Below, piece by piece: positions 43,651 through 53,166 of a stretch of 64,000 bases of DNA; position 1 is the first letter of the stretch, and the number at the start of each line of letters is the position of its first letter. Below the pieces are notes generated by a model that was not told the DNA's origin, ran no database searches, and saw nothing but the letters and a program-made list of their open reading frames with translations. The DNA is from RGIG1902 sp034926865 (GTDB taxonomy: Bacteria > Bacillota > Clostridia > Oscillospirales > Butyricicoccaceae), in NCBI GenBank assembly GCA_034926865.1, contig JAYFQP010000012.1, forward strand, positions 8,414 to 72,413, in the 5' to 3' direction. The position numbers and the translations under genes were made by a program.

Positions 43651-43819
43651 CTGCTTATCCTCCTTGGGATATTCAAAAAATATATTAAGATCACAATCAT
43701 AAGAGCCGTAAAAGCTCAAAACCGATAGCTTAATAATTTATATTTTATATCCCAATGGGGGCATTGTCAAGGTAAAAGAGGCAGAAGGGCCAAATTATGG
43801 CTGGAAAACCAATACATTT

Positions 43820-44506
43820 TTATTTTGCAAACACATGCTTGCCTATGACAGCGATGGTTTCTCTCGAGAAAATCCATTTGCTAGTAGACTTATCGGGGTT
43901 ATAATAGTATATAGCTCCACCCGACGGATCCCATCCGTTCATGGCGTCTCTGGCAGCTTTTTTGCATTGTTCCTCAGGCTCGAAGTTGAACTGCCCATCA
44001 GTCAGTGCCGTAAACGCTCCGGGCTGATAAAGAACACCGGCTATCGTATTAGGGAAAGATGGATGCTTGACTCGGTTCAGTATAACAGCCCCAACGGCCA
44101 CCTGGCCGATATACGGCTCGCCTCTCGATTCGGCTGAGATCATTTTTGCCAGCAGATAAACATCGTCTTCTCTTCCGGCAGACGACGCAGAGGCGGAGCT
44201 TGAGCCACTGGAAATTCCAAGCGCTTTTAATGTGTTTGCACCACATATTCCATCAACTGCAAGTCCGTTTTTCTGTTGAAAGCTTTTTACGGCGGCTACC
44301 ATTTTGCTGCCGTATATTCCGTCTACTGTCCCGGTATAATACCCCCACCGCTTAAGTTTTTCCTGTATTGTGCGGACTCCATCGCCCGATGAACCGCTGC
44401 GATAAGTCTGACCGCTTACGGAAAGACTAATGGTGGCAGCTGTCACCATGACCACCATTGTTATAGCCATGATTCTTACGGCGTGGATTCTAAAACTTCT
44501 TTTCAT
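43820..44506 (-). CDS. sleB: Spore cortex-lytic enzyme SleB
   Basis: 228 residues: signal peptide (about residues 1-32), a PG_binding_1 domain (GVRTIQEKLKRWGYYTGTVDG), a serine-rich linker and a Hydrolase_2 domain with the catalytic-Glu motif MISAESRGEPYIGQVAVGAV and ILNRVKHPSFPNTI. SleB degrades muramic-lactam cortex peptidoglycan when spores germinate. The partner ypeB is not adjacent. It is a compact relative of the hydrolase at 3469. It is transcribed divergently from the methyltransferase at 44583. Confidence 0.9.
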   Translation of the reverse strand: MKRSFRIHAVRIMAITMVVMVTAATISLSVSGQTYRSGSSGDGVRTIQEKLKRWGYYTGTVDGIYGSKMVAAVKSFQQKNGLAVDGICGANTLKALGISSGSSSASASSAGREDDVYLLAKMISAESRGEPYIGQVAVGAVILNRVKHPSFPNTIAGVLYQPGAFTALTDGQFNFEPEEQCKKAARDAMNGWDPSGGAIYYYNPDKSTSKWIFSRETIAVIGKHVFAK

Positions 44507-44582
44507 ATCAAAACCTCTTCCATATTGTGAGTTTTTGATAGTTTGTGCTATAATTTCCTTATTAAACGTAGGGGGGCTTTTT

Positions 44583-45302
44583 TTGCGGCGTCAAAATTAC
44601 CTTTTTCCAGGCTATCCTATAATTCAGGATGAAGATTTTTTTAAACTATCGCAGGATAGCGTAATCCTAGGCAGTTTTGGTCGACTTCGAAAAGGCGAAA
44701 AACTTCTCGATATCGGCTGCGGCATAGGCGTTTTGCTCATGATAATGCTAATACGCTCGCCCGAGGCCGTTGGCGCAGGCGTAGAAATAACTGAGGGCGC
44801 CGCAGAACTGGCATCCGAAAACCTCAAACTCTGCGGTCTTGAAAATCGGGGAACTATACTGCATTCGGACATGCGGCTTTTAGATAAACAGCTTTACGGA
44901 AGCTTTGATGTATGTGTTTCAAACCCTCCTTATTTTGCCCCGTCTCGAGGCTATACATCCACCAAAGATGCTATCGCCGCCGCCCGAAATGAAAGCTGCG
45001 GCAACATTTCAGATGTTTGCCTTACAGCTTGCAATGCCCTTAAATGGGGCGGCAGGCTTTACCTATGTTATCCGCCCGAGCGTATGGCCGCCCTTTTTTC
45101 ATCCCTTGCTCAAAACAGGCTTGAGCCAAAGGTCATGCGGCTTGTTCACCCAAGCGAGGGACATGCCCCATGTCTTGTGCTTATAGAAGCCCGAAAGGGC
45201 GGCGGCGAGGGGCTTTGCGTCATGCCTCCGCTTTTTATAAAAAAATGCGGAGAAAAAACAGAAGAATTTAAGCAAATATATATGTTGGAGGATACAAAAT
45301 GA
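44583..45302 (+). CDS. tRNA1(Val) A37 N6-methyltransferase-like protein (TrmN6 family)
   Basis: 239-residue class I methyltransferase. It shows YLFPGYPIIQDEDFFKLSQD (the usual TrmN6 N-terminus), motif I LLDIGCGIGVLL, and the catalytic adenine-methylation motif SNPPYFAP. The TTG at 44583 follows GGGGGG and has TATAAT upstream; the longer frame would run back through the divergent sleB start. Its stop overlaps the start of rsmI (ATGA), so both RNA methyltransferases are coupled. Confidence 0.88.
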   Translation: MRRQNYLFPGYPIIQDEDFFKLSQDSVILGSFGRLRKGEKLLDIGCGIGVLLMIMLIRSPEAVGAGVEITEGAAELASENLKLCGLENRGTILHSDMRLLDKQLYGSFDVCVSNPPYFAPSRGYTSTKDAIAAARNESCGNISDVCLTACNALKWGGRLYLCYPPERMAALFSSLAQNRLEPKVMRLVHPSEGHAPCLVLIEARKGGGEGLCVMPPLFIKKCGEKTEEFKQIYMLEDTK

Positions 45303-46141
45303 GCGGAAAGCTTTATGTCGTTGCCACCCCTATCGGCAACTTGAGCGATTTTTCTCCAAGGGCCATAGATACCCTCTCCCTTGTTGATTTCATCGCCGCC
45401 GAGGACACAAGGGTAGGCGCCAAGCTGCTCAACAAGTTCGGCATTAAAAAACCTCAGGTCAGCTATTTCGAGCACAATAAACGTCAAAAAGGCCAGTATA
45501 TAGCCTCACGGATACTCGAAGGCGAAAGCTGCGCCATTATAACCGATGCCGGAACCCCCGCCATATCTGACCCCGGCACGGATCTTGTTGACATATGCAT
45601 GGCGTCCGGCATTGAAGTGGTGTCCGTTCCCGGCCCCAGCGCAATAATAACCGCCTTGTCCATTTCAGGTATAGACTGCGGAAGGTTCTGTTTTGAGGGA
45701 TTTCTTTCAACTTCGAAAAAAAGCAGATTCGAGCATCTTTCCGAAACGGCAAAAGAGCGTAGAACAATGGTGTTTTACGAAGCTCCGCACAAGCTTGTCC
45801 GAACACTGGAGGACATGCTTGAATATTACGGGGACCGTCCCATCGCCCTTTGCCGTGAACTTACCAAGCTTCATGAAGAAGTTATAAGAACCACACTTTC
45901 AAAAGCACTTGAGCTATATAACGGCATTTCTCCTAAAGGCGAGTTTGTGCTGATAATATCTGGATATACCCCTACTTTGGAAGAGGCGTCAGATAAAGGC
46001 CCTTCCATGGATACCATGCTGAGAGAAGTGTCCGAGCTTATGTCAGGCGGACAAAAGCTCTCTTCCGCCGTAAAGTCCGTATCATTAAAATACGGCATAT
46101 CAAAAAATTCTTTATATAGTGAGGCACAAAAGCTTACATAA
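45299..46141 (+). CDS. rsmI: 16S rRNA 2'-O-ribose C1402 methyltransferase
   Basis: 280-residue tetrapyrrole-methylase-fold enzyme that methylates the ribose of C1402 in the ribosomal decoding centre. Motifs are YVVATPIGNLSD, IAAEDTRVGAKLL, ITDAGTPAISDPG, SVPGPSAI and FYEAPHKL. GGAGG precedes the ATG. The 3' end overlaps the end of spmB on the other strand by eight bases, a tail-to-tail overlap. Confidence 0.95.
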   Translation: MSGKLYVVATPIGNLSDFSPRAIDTLSLVDFIAAEDTRVGAKLLNKFGIKKPQVSYFEHNKRQKGQYIASRILEGESCAIITDAGTPAISDPGTDLVDICMASGIEVVSVPGPSAIITALSISGIDCGRFCFEGFLSTSKKSRFEHLSETAKERRTMVFYEAPHKLVRTLEDMLEYYGDRPIALCRELTKLHEEVIRTTLSKALELYNGISPKGEFVLIISGYTPTLEEASDKGPSMDTMLREVSELMSGGQKLSSAVKSVSLKYGISKNSLYSEAQKLT

Positions 46142-46643
46142 GTAGCCTTACAAAAAATGCAGAAGCTATAAAGGCTGTTATATTTGCTATAAGGGCCGAA
46201 GCCATAACAGCTTTTGTGTCAGTTATGCCAAGATGTGATGAATAGAGCCCTATAACATAAAAGCTAGTTTCGCCTGAACCAAGCATAACCGCCGCCACAC
46301 GCCCGGGAAAAGAAGATACTCCGCAGCTTTCCATTATGCTTATACCTACGCCGAGCGCACCTGCGCCTGAGAACGGCCTTATAAGCGCAAGCGGAAGACA
46401 TTCAGGCGGGAGGCCCGCCAATTTCGCAACTGGCTCGAGCAGCCCGGAAAGCATCTCCACAGCACCCGAAGCCTCAAGCATCTTCATGGCAACCGTCATT
46501 ATAAGAACCGGCGGGAATATCGTCTTTATTACACCAAGCCCCTTTTTTGCGCCCGCTGCAAAGCAGGAGTAAACATCAACTCCGCTGATGCCGCCGTAAA
46601 GCACAATAAATGCAATAAGACATGGTACCACAGCTGTTGTCAT
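46134..46643 (-). CDS. spmB: Spore maturation protein B
   Basis: 169-residue membrane protein needed with SpmA for proper dehydration of the spore core. It has several hydrophobic segments and family motifs (GAKKGLGVIKTIFPPVLIM, RPFSGAGALGV, GSGETSFYVIGLY, a nucleoside-recognition 'gate' type signature). The start overlaps the spmA stop by four bases. Confidence 0.92.
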   Translation of the reverse strand: MTTAVVPCLIAFIVLYGGISGVDVYSCFAAGAKKGLGVIKTIFPPVLIMTVAMKMLEASGAVEMLSGLLEPVAKLAGLPPECLPLALIRPFSGAGALGVGISIMESCGVSSFPGRVAAVMLGSGETSFYVIGLYSSHLGITDTKAVMASALIANITAFIASAFFVRLLM

Positions 46644-47221
46644 GAGCTTTCACCGCTGATGAATATCCTTGCAAAAAACAAGGCAGCCGCAAACGAGCAT
46701 ATTGACGCCAGCCATACAGGCATCAATATGTCATACGGAGAAGCTGCCCCGAGCGCTCCCCTTGCCGCCGCAACAGTGGCGGGGATTAGCTGTATGGAAA
46801 CTGTATTTACCACTATCAAAAGCAGCAAGGGCACTCTTGATATTGCATTCTTTTCATTGAGACTCTTAAGTCTGTCCGCAGCCCTCAGCCCGGCAGGGGT
46901 CGCCGCCGAACCAAGCCCGAGTATATTGGCAGCCATATTCTGCGCCAGAAGTGATACGGCCTCTCGGTCATCCGATAGCCTTCCGTATATAAAAGTGATG
47001 GGAGCCTTAAGTATCCGCGTAAGCTTTTTTGAAAGCCCACTTTCCGACATGATCTCCATTATGCCCGACCAGAAGCAGATGCTGCCCGCCATAGAAATTA
47101 TTGTGGCGACAGCCTCCCCCGCGGCGGTTGAGCTTTTTGACGAAACTTCAGGTATTTTGCCGCAGGCCAAACCAACTATAACGGCCGCTACAAACATTAT
47201 TTCGACTACTTTTGACAGCAA
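46640..47221 (-). CDS. spmA: Spore maturation protein A
   Basis: 193-residue membrane partner of SpmB. It uses a TTG start after AGAGG. The family segments are SICFWSGIMEIMSESGLSKK, ANILGLGSAATPAGLRAADR and LLLIVVNTVSIQLIPATVAA. Together with sleB it shows the organism can form spores, or descends from one that could. Confidence 0.92.
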   Translation of the reverse strand: MLSKVVEIMFVAAVIVGLACGKIPEVSSKSSTAAGEAVATIISMAGSICFWSGIMEIMSESGLSKKLTRILKAPITFIYGRLSDDREAVSLLAQNMAANILGLGSAATPAGLRAADRLKSLNEKNAISRVPLLLLIVVNTVSIQLIPATVAAARGALGAASPYDILMPVWLASICSFAAALFFARIFISGESS

Positions 47222-47300
47222 TGATAACCTCTCCTAATCATTTTCGTCATTATAAACAATTATTTACATTTTTTTACTGTGTTTTTCCCCGTTTTTTTTG

Positions 47301-47329
47301 TTGACATAATCTTACATTTTTACTAAAAT
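47301..47329 (+). promoter_or_regulatory. Predicted promoter of the AbrB-like gene
   Basis: TTGACA, 17-base spacer, TAAAAT. Confidence 0.6.
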
Positions 47330-47360
47330 CTAAGTATAAGATTAGTGAGGTGATATAGAT

Positions 47361-47606
47361 ATGAAATCAACAGGTATTGTCAGGAAAGTTGACGAGCTTG
47401 GGCGCATCGTTTTACCAATAGAGCTTCGCAGAACCCTTAATATAGAACTTAAGGATCCTGTAGAAATCTATGTGGATGGTCAGTCCATCGTCCTGCGCAA
47501 ACACGAACCCACATGCGTTTTCTGTGGCAGCTCCAAGAAGGTAAGCTCCTTCAAGGGCAAAAACGTCTGTGCAGCCTGTAAAGCAGAACTTTGTGAGGAA
47601 CAGTAA
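47361..47606 (+). CDS. AbrB/SpoVT-type transition-state regulator with C-terminal zinc ribbon
   Basis: 81 residues. The first 50 form an AbrB swapped-hairpin DNA-binding domain (STGIVRKVDELGRIVLPIEL, RRTLNIELKDPVEIYVDG). The tail adds CVFCGSSKKVSSFKGKNVCAACKAEL, a four-cysteine CxxC...CxxC arrangement that probably binds zinc. Such AbrB-like regulators control the switch to stationary phase and sporulation in Clostridia. GAGGTG precedes the ATG. Confidence 0.9.
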   Translation: MKSTGIVRKVDELGRIVLPIELRRTLNIELKDPVEIYVDGQSIVLRKHEPTCVFCGSSKKVSSFKGKNVCAACKAELCEEQ

Positions 47607-47646
47607 TTTTTCCCGTTCAAGAAATGATATTCCTACATAACGCTTT

Positions 47647-47675
47647 AAAGAACACCGCTCGGTGTTCTTTTTTTA
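47647..47675 (+). terminator. Terminator of the AbrB-like gene
   Basis: 10-bp stem AAAGAACACC/GGTGTTCTTT with a T-run. Confidence 0.8.
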
Positions 47676-47862
47676 TATAACTTAAGTCCAGTCCGGCGGG
47701 CACTCAATATGATTTTTTTGCACAAATGCCCAATAAGCCCACATATAGCCTGTGTTTTTACATACAATTAGTCTGAGGGCTTGCTATACTGCTTGATTGC
47801 GAATTAATCTTTGTGCTATACTTAATTAATACTTGATCACCTTTAAAGAAAGGATAAGCCAT

Positions 47863-48366
47863 ATGGCAAATAAGAACTGTACGCCCTCACTCATTAAGAA
47901 AAAACGAAAAAATATTTCTTTCATAAGAGCTCTTTTTAAAAAAGGCTCTGATAGCGGCTTTTACTCTGCCATAAGCCATGACAACTCCACCTCTCTTTGG
48001 TGGATCGAAGCCAACCAGCTGGGGCAGACCAACTGCTACCCATGCATTATTCTGCAAAACGGAGAAGAGCACGCCTTTGTTTCGGGCAGAAGCTCAAAGG
48101 AAAAAAGCAGCAACAAGACTCTTGTCCAAAAATGGAAGGATGCCGTTACTCCAGAAACCATCGATACCATGTATACTGTAAGCGAGATAATCCCCGAGGA
48201 GTTTTTTCGCGAGTTTAATGCCGCTGAAGCCCGTCAGATGCAAAGGCTCTTCTCCCCGAAATCAACTGATGCCGAAATAACATTGGAACAAAAAAACGAA
48301 AATGTTGTCGAAAAAGACAAAGAGGAGCCTGATCAAAAAAAGGTATCTGACAGGGATCAATTGTAA
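47863..48366 (+). CDS. Hypothetical protein
   Basis: 167 residues, no signal or membrane segment. The basic N-terminus (SLIKKKRKN) is followed by a compact region SDSGFYSAISHDNSTSLWWI and a C-terminal charged, probably disordered tail (EKDKEEPDQKKVSDRD). I do not recognise the family. The ATG follows AAAGGA with TATA-rich sequence further upstream. Confidence 0.55.
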   Translation: MANKNCTPSLIKKKRKNISFIRALFKKGSDSGFYSAISHDNSTSLWWIEANQLGQTNCYPCIILQNGEEHAFVSGRSSKEKSSNKTLVQKWKDAVTPETIDTMYTVSEIIPEEFFREFNAAEARQMQRLFSPKSTDAEITLEQKNENVVEKDKEEPDQKKVSDRDQL

Positions 48367-48457
48367 CCGTTTAGTTATTGCCTTGGGCCTCCGCTGTGTA
48401 CTATAATCGACGTATGCTATACATATGTCACTAAGCTGATCATTCGGGGGTAATACA

Positions 48458-50224
48458 TTGCTTAAAACAACTTCTCAGTTTCATTTTAGAAGAACGATTC
48501 GATCTCTGAGCAAGCTGACCGTTATTATGGTTGCTGTGCTTATTTTCTGCATGTCTTTTACGGGATGTTCAAGCTCAGGCGGCAAGATATCTGCCACAGT
48601 CAGCGTGCTTGACAATCGTCTTACAGATCTTACCAAGGAAGGCGTAAGGAAGGCTATTGACGAAATAGCCGAACAAAATCCTCTTATCGGTGATATAAAG
48701 ATCACCTTTTCAGGCAAAGAATATACCTTCTCTCTCAAAGATCTCTCAACCGAATATGATATCGACACCATAACTGACAATGCGTTTAAGGCAGGCAAAC
48801 AAAGCCTCTTCGGAAGGTTGTTCGGGTCAGATAAGGTTATCGAGATCCCCCTTTCAATCAAATACGACGAACAACAGCTTGAAATTACGGCTGCTGAGGC
48901 CGCTTCCTTTTTAAGCCGTGAAGCTACCTCCTTCTCCTACGAGATTGGCACCGACGGAGTAACTGTTACAAAGGGGGGTGCGGCCGCTTCGATATCTGCC
49001 GCTGATATCTCTGAAAAGTTAAAAGAGAACCTTGGCAAAATGGACTTCAGCGAGATAGATTTTGAGTATCAGGCATCTCACTCCGAAATTGACTTTGAAG
49101 CTCTGAAGCTTGAGCTGGATAGGGCTCCAAAAAATCCACGGCTTAACCTTGAAAGCGATCCATCGGGCAAAACTGTTCTTGAAGGAGCGCGCGGCATAAC
49201 AATGGATATCGCCGCGGCAAAGGCCGCCTATGAGGCATCAGGCGAGGCAGACACCTTCTTCTTTCCTGTTACCTTTACCGACCCGACAATAACGATGAGC
49301 GATTTCTCAAACCGGCTGTTTTCAGATACTCTCAGCACAGTCACCTCATCCTTTAACCCTTCTCTTGTAGGCAGAACAACAAATGTCAAGCTTGCAAGCA
49401 GCTTATGCAACGGGGTCATTCTAAATCCAGGCGACGAGTTTTCCTATAACAAAAGTGTTGGCCCAAGAACATATGAGCGCGGCTTCAAGGATGCCACCGT
49501 ATATGTTTCTGGAACTACAGAGGAAGGTATAGGCGGAGGCATATGCCAGGTCAGTTCGACGATCTATTCTGCGGCGCTTCATGCCGATATGAAGATATCG
49601 GAGCGTCACAACCACAGCTATATGATAACCTATGTTCCTTTGGGAGAAGACGCAACGGTTGTTTACGGCATAAAGGATTTCAAATTTGTTAATAATACCG
49701 ATTATCCAATAAAGCTTAAAGTGACATACGGAAAATCAACAATGACGGTTTCTATTATCGGCACCAATCTGTCAAAAAAAACCGTTGAGATGTCGACAAA
49801 AAAGCTTTCTTCCACTCCCTTTGAAATAGTCTATAAAACAGACACCACTCTTCCTGTTGATACAACAAAGGTGAAAAATAATGGCTATACAGGCTATGTA
49901 ACCGAAACATACCGTATGGTATATGAAAACGGTACCCTTGTCTCAAATACCTTTGAAAACAAGAGTGTGTACAAAAAGCTGGATAAGGTTATTCTTGAAA
50001 ACCCTTCAACCCCGCAAAAATCCGGCGGATATGTTGCTCCGGCAACGCCTGTATCAGGCGATGCCGATGTTCAGCCCCCGCTCGAGGAGCCGAATATGCC
50101 TACAGACGAAACCGGCACTAATACTGGGACTACCGAGGGAAACACACCCGGCAGCGGGACCACAGATGGAGATACACCAAGCCAGCCCACAGAAAAACAG
50201 GATAATACCCAGACGAAGCCATAA
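48458..50224 (+). CDS. VanW family lipoprotein
   Basis: 588 residues starting at TTG after GGGGG. The signal peptide ends in a lipobox (SFTGC, Cys near residue 37), so the protein is probably lipid-anchored outside the membrane. A peptidoglycan-binding-4-like region (about residues 80-270) precedes the VanW domain: LCNGVILNPGDEFSYNKSVG, GGGICQVSSTIYSAAL and RHNHSYMITYVPLG. The C-terminal 60 residues are Pro/Thr/Gly-rich. Although named after a vancomycin-resistance accessory gene, VanW proteins are common in Clostridia and usually unrelated to resistance. Confidence 0.85.
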   Translation: MLKTTSQFHFRRTIRSLSKLTVIMVAVLIFCMSFTGCSSSGGKISATVSVLDNRLTDLTKEGVRKAIDEIAEQNPLIGDIKITFSGKEYTFSLKDLSTEYDIDTITDNAFKAGKQSLFGRLFGSDKVIEIPLSIKYDEQQLEITAAEAASFLSREATSFSYEIGTDGVTVTKGGAAASISAADISEKLKENLGKMDFSEIDFEYQASHSEIDFEALKLELDRAPKNPRLNLESDPSGKTVLEGARGITMDIAAAKAAYEASGEADTFFFPVTFTDPTITMSDFSNRLFSDTLSTVTSSFNPSLVGRTTNVKLASSLCNGVILNPGDEFSYNKSVGPRTYERGFKDATVYVSGTTEEGIGGGICQVSSTIYSAALHADMKISERHNHSYMITYVPLGEDATVVYGIKDFKFVNNTDYPIKLKVTYGKSTMTVSIIGTNLSKKTVEMSTKKLSSTPFEIVYKTDTTLPVDTTKVKNNGYTGYVTETYRMVYENGTLVSNTFENKSVYKKLDKVILENPSTPQKSGGYVAPATPVSGDADVQPPLEEPNMPTDETGTNTGTTEGNTPGSGTTDGDTPSQPTEKQDNTQTKP

Positions 50225-50309
50225 ACTTAAGCAACTTTTTCCAGTTAAATAGGCTTTGACCGCCCTGTTGATTGATTTTGAGGCTTCAGTGTGGTATATT
50301 AATGCTGTT

Positions 50310-50342
50310 AAGCCCTTGGGCTTTGCCCAAGGGCTTTATTTT
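50310..50342 (+). terminator. Terminator between the VanW gene and metG
   Basis: 12-bp perfect stem AAGCCCTTGGGC/GCCCAAGGGCTT, then TATTTTAAATTTT. It ends 25 bases before metG. Confidence 0.75.
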
Positions 50343-50366
50343 AAATTTTGCAAGGGGTGCTTTAAT

Positions 50367-52313
50367 ATGAATAAAGGCAAATATTTTATAACTACTGCCA
50401 TCGCCTACACCTCCGGTAAGCCCCATATCGGCAACACCTACGAGATAGTTTTGGCTGACTCCATAGCCCGATTCAAGAGGCTCAACGGATATGACGTTCT
50501 TTTTCAGACCGGCACCGACGAACACGGCCAGAAGATACAGCTCAAGGCTGAGGAAAAGGGCGTGAGCCCGCAGGCGTTCGTTGATGACATCGCCGCTCAG
50601 GTAAAGACCATTTGGGATACTATGAACACCTCCTATGACATCTTTGCAAGAACTACAGACAAGGATCATGAAAGAAAGGTTCAGGAGATATTCAAGAAGC
50701 TCTATGACCAGGGCGATATATACAAAAGCCGCTATGAGGGCTGGTATTGCGTGCCGGATGAGGCCTTCTATACCGAATCTCAGCTTGTGGACGGCAAATG
50801 TCCCGACTGCGGACGCGAGGTAATAAGGGCCAGCGAAGAGGCTTATTTCTTCCGCCTTTCCAAATATCAGGACAGGCTTATAAAGTATATCGAAGATCAT
50901 CCCGAGTTCATCCAGCCCGAATCAAGGAAGAATGAGATGATAAACAACTTCTTAAAGCCCGGGCTGCAGGATCTCTGCGTCTCTCGCACAAGCTTCACAT
51001 GGGGTGTCCCTGTCGACTTTGACCCCAAACATGTCATATATGTGTGGATAGATGCGCTCAGCAATTATATAACCTTCCCAGGCTATGAAGTGAACGGCAA
51101 CCATGGAGAGCTCTTTAAAGAGTATTGGCCTGCTGATGTTCACCTTATCGGCAAGGATATCTTAAGGTTCCATACAATTTACTGGCCGATACTGCTCATG
51201 GCTCTTGATATTCCTCTGCCAAAGCAGGTTTTTGGACATCCGTGGCTCATGGTGGGTGACGGAAAAATGAGTAAATCGAAGGGCAACGTGCTCTATGCCG
51301 ATGATCTTGTTAATCTCTATGGCATAGATGCTATACGCTATTACCTTTTGCATGATATGCCTTTCGCAAGCGACGGCGTTCTGACTCACGAACTGCTTAT
51401 TGAGCGCATAAACTCCGATCTTGCAAACATCCTCGGCAATCTCGTCAACCGCACTATTACCATGACACACAAATACTTCGGCGGCAAAATCGGCGTACTG
51501 GAAGAGAAAGAGCCCATTGACCAGGAGCTTATATCTCTCTGCCTTGAAACGCCTAAGCTCGTCGAAGCGCGCATGGAGGACTTGAGGGTTTCGGATGCCA
51601 TATCAGAGATATTTACTCTTCTCAGAAGAGCCAACAAATATATAGACGAGACTACCCCCTGGATCCTCGGCAAAGATGAGAGCAAAAAGGCAAGGCTGGA
51701 TACCGTTCTCTATAACCTTCTCGAAACCATCAGGGTTGCCGCAACTCTGCTGTATCCCTTTATCCCCAACGCTTCCGAAAAGATATTCGAGCAGCTCAAC
51801 CTTAAGATGGGCGGATGGGAGAGCCTTGAATCCTTCGGCCTTATCCCCCACGGCCATATAGTAGGCGAGAACTCGATCCTATTTGCACGTCTTGACGCTC
51901 AGAAGAAAAAAGAAGAAGTCGAAGCCTTCTATTCCGCCAGGGGCGAAAGCGCCACACCTGCTCCAAAGCTTCCTGAAGTTCACGAGCTCCCCCAAATAGT
52001 CATTGATGATTTTGCCAAGGTTCAGCTTAGGGTTGCAAAGGTAGTTTCCTGCGAAAATGTGCCAAAATCAAAAAAACTGCTTAAGTTCGAGCTTGACTTA
52101 GGTGACCACAAGCGGCAGGTCCTATCGGGCATAGCCAAATGGTATAAGCCAGAAGACCTCATAGGGCACAATGTAATCGTTGTTGCAAACCTCAAGCCCG
52201 CCAAGCTCATGGGCCTTGAAAGCAACGGAATGATCCTCTCGGCTGAATGCGGCGAGGATGACATCCGCGTCATCTTTGCCGATCATTGCGAAAAGGGCGC
52301 TGTCTTGGGATGA
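50367..52313 (+). CDS. metG: Methionyl-tRNA synthetase
   Basis: 648-residue class I synthetase that charges tRNA-Met. The HIGH equivalent is TSGKPHIGNTYE, a CPDC knuckle lies in the connective domain, and KMSKSKGN is intact. The C-terminal 110 residues form an EMAP/Trbp-type tRNA-binding domain (FAKVQLRVAKVV, SGIAKWYKPEDLIG). The ATG at 50367 follows AAGGGG; the 37-residue upstream frame crosses the terminator. It overlaps tatD by four bases. Confidence 0.96.
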   Translation: MNKGKYFITTAIAYTSGKPHIGNTYEIVLADSIARFKRLNGYDVLFQTGTDEHGQKIQLKAEEKGVSPQAFVDDIAAQVKTIWDTMNTSYDIFARTTDKDHERKVQEIFKKLYDQGDIYKSRYEGWYCVPDEAFYTESQLVDGKCPDCGREVIRASEEAYFFRLSKYQDRLIKYIEDHPEFIQPESRKNEMINNFLKPGLQDLCVSRTSFTWGVPVDFDPKHVIYVWIDALSNYITFPGYEVNGNHGELFKEYWPADVHLIGKDILRFHTIYWPILLMALDIPLPKQVFGHPWLMVGDGKMSKSKGNVLYADDLVNLYGIDAIRYYLLHDMPFASDGVLTHELLIERINSDLANILGNLVNRTITMTHKYFGGKIGVLEEKEPIDQELISLCLETPKLVEARMEDLRVSDAISEIFTLLRRANKYIDETTPWILGKDESKKARLDTVLYNLLETIRVAATLLYPFIPNASEKIFEQLNLKMGGWESLESFGLIPHGHIVGENSILFARLDAQKKKEEVEAFYSARGESATPAPKLPEVHELPQIVIDDFAKVQLRVAKVVSCENVPKSKKLLKFELDLGDHKRQVLSGIAKWYKPEDLIGHNVIVVANLKPAKLMGLESNGMILSAECGEDDIRVIFADHCEKGAVLG

Positions 52314-53077
52314 TGCTTTTTGACACCCATGCTCACTACGATGATGAGCGCTTTGACAGCGACCGGCTTAAGCTTCTGGAAGCTATGCCTTCGGACGGTA
52401 TAGGATACATTGCCAACATCGGAACCGACCTTGAAACTTCACGCATGACGCTCAAGCTGACTGAACTTTTTCCGTTTATATACGGGGCCGTGGGCTTTCA
52501 CCCTCATCAGGCAAAGGATATGACAAATGAGGCTTTGGACGAAATCGTCTCTATGCTGTCAAGCCCAAAGATAAGGGCTCTTGGCGAGATCGGCCTTGAT
52601 TACCATTATGATTTTTCGGAAAGGCCTGTTCAAAGAGAGGTTTTTGCCCGCCAGCTTGAAATCGCCAAGGGGCTTGATATCCCCGTTATTATACACGAGC
52701 GTGAGGCCTGTAAGGACGTTCTTGATATCCTAAGAGCAAGCGGTGTACGGCGCGGGGTTGTACACTGTTTCGGAGGCAGCCGCGAAACCGCCAAAGAGCT
52801 TTTGGATATGGGCTTTTATATATCTTTCACTGGTGTTATAACCTTTCAAAACGCCAGAAAAGGCCCTGAGGTCGTCTCCTATATCCCCTCTGACAGGATA
52901 ATGGCCGAGACAGACTGCCCCTACCTCACCCCGGCTCCCTTCCGCAAAGAGCGAAACCATTCTGGTTATCTGAAATACACCGTGAACAGGATCGCCGAGC
53001 TGAGGTCAATATCCTTTGAAGAAGCAGCCGAAATAACCTTTACTAACGGCTGCAAATTCTATGGCATAGAAAAATAG
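52310..53077 (+). CDS. tatD: TatD family metal-dependent hydrolase (DNase)
   Basis: 255-residue TIM-barrel hydrolase; TatD proteins have 3'-5' exonuclease activity. Metal ligands are in FDTHAHYDDERF, LGEIGLDYHYDFS, IIHEREA, VHCFGGS and ETDCPYLTP. The ATG overlaps the metG stop (ATGA); a second ATG at 52313 is possible. The metG-tatD order is a very common core arrangement in Firmicutes. Confidence 0.93.
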   Translation: MMLFDTHAHYDDERFDSDRLKLLEAMPSDGIGYIANIGTDLETSRMTLKLTELFPFIYGAVGFHPHQAKDMTNEALDEIVSMLSSPKIRALGEIGLDYHYDFSERPVQREVFARQLEIAKGLDIPVIIHEREACKDVLDILRASGVRRGVVHCFGGSRETAKELLDMGFYISFTGVITFQNARKGPEVVSYIPSDRIMAETDCPYLTPAPFRKERNHSGYLKYTVNRIAELRSISFEEAAEITFTNGCKFYGIEK

Positions 53078-53084
53078 ATATCGC

Positions 53085-53118
53085 GCAGGGTCACATAAAC
53101 GTGGCCCTGCTGCTTTAT
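53085..53118 (+). terminator. Terminator of metG-tatD
   Basis: GCAGGGtCAC/GTGgCCCTGC stem, then TGCTTTATA. Confidence 0.6.
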
Positions 53119-53166
53119 ACATATGAATAAATAAGCCTTCGGGGCTTATCATAAGGAGAGATAAAT

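Noticed and set aside
48458..50224. Glycopeptide-resistance gene because of VanW similarity
   Set aside because: No vanHAX or vanRS genes are nearby, and VanW-domain proteins are widespread in Clostridia.
50225..50366. T-box leader ahead of metG
   Set aside because: The gap is 142 bases and is explained by a simple terminator; no T-box sequence was seen.
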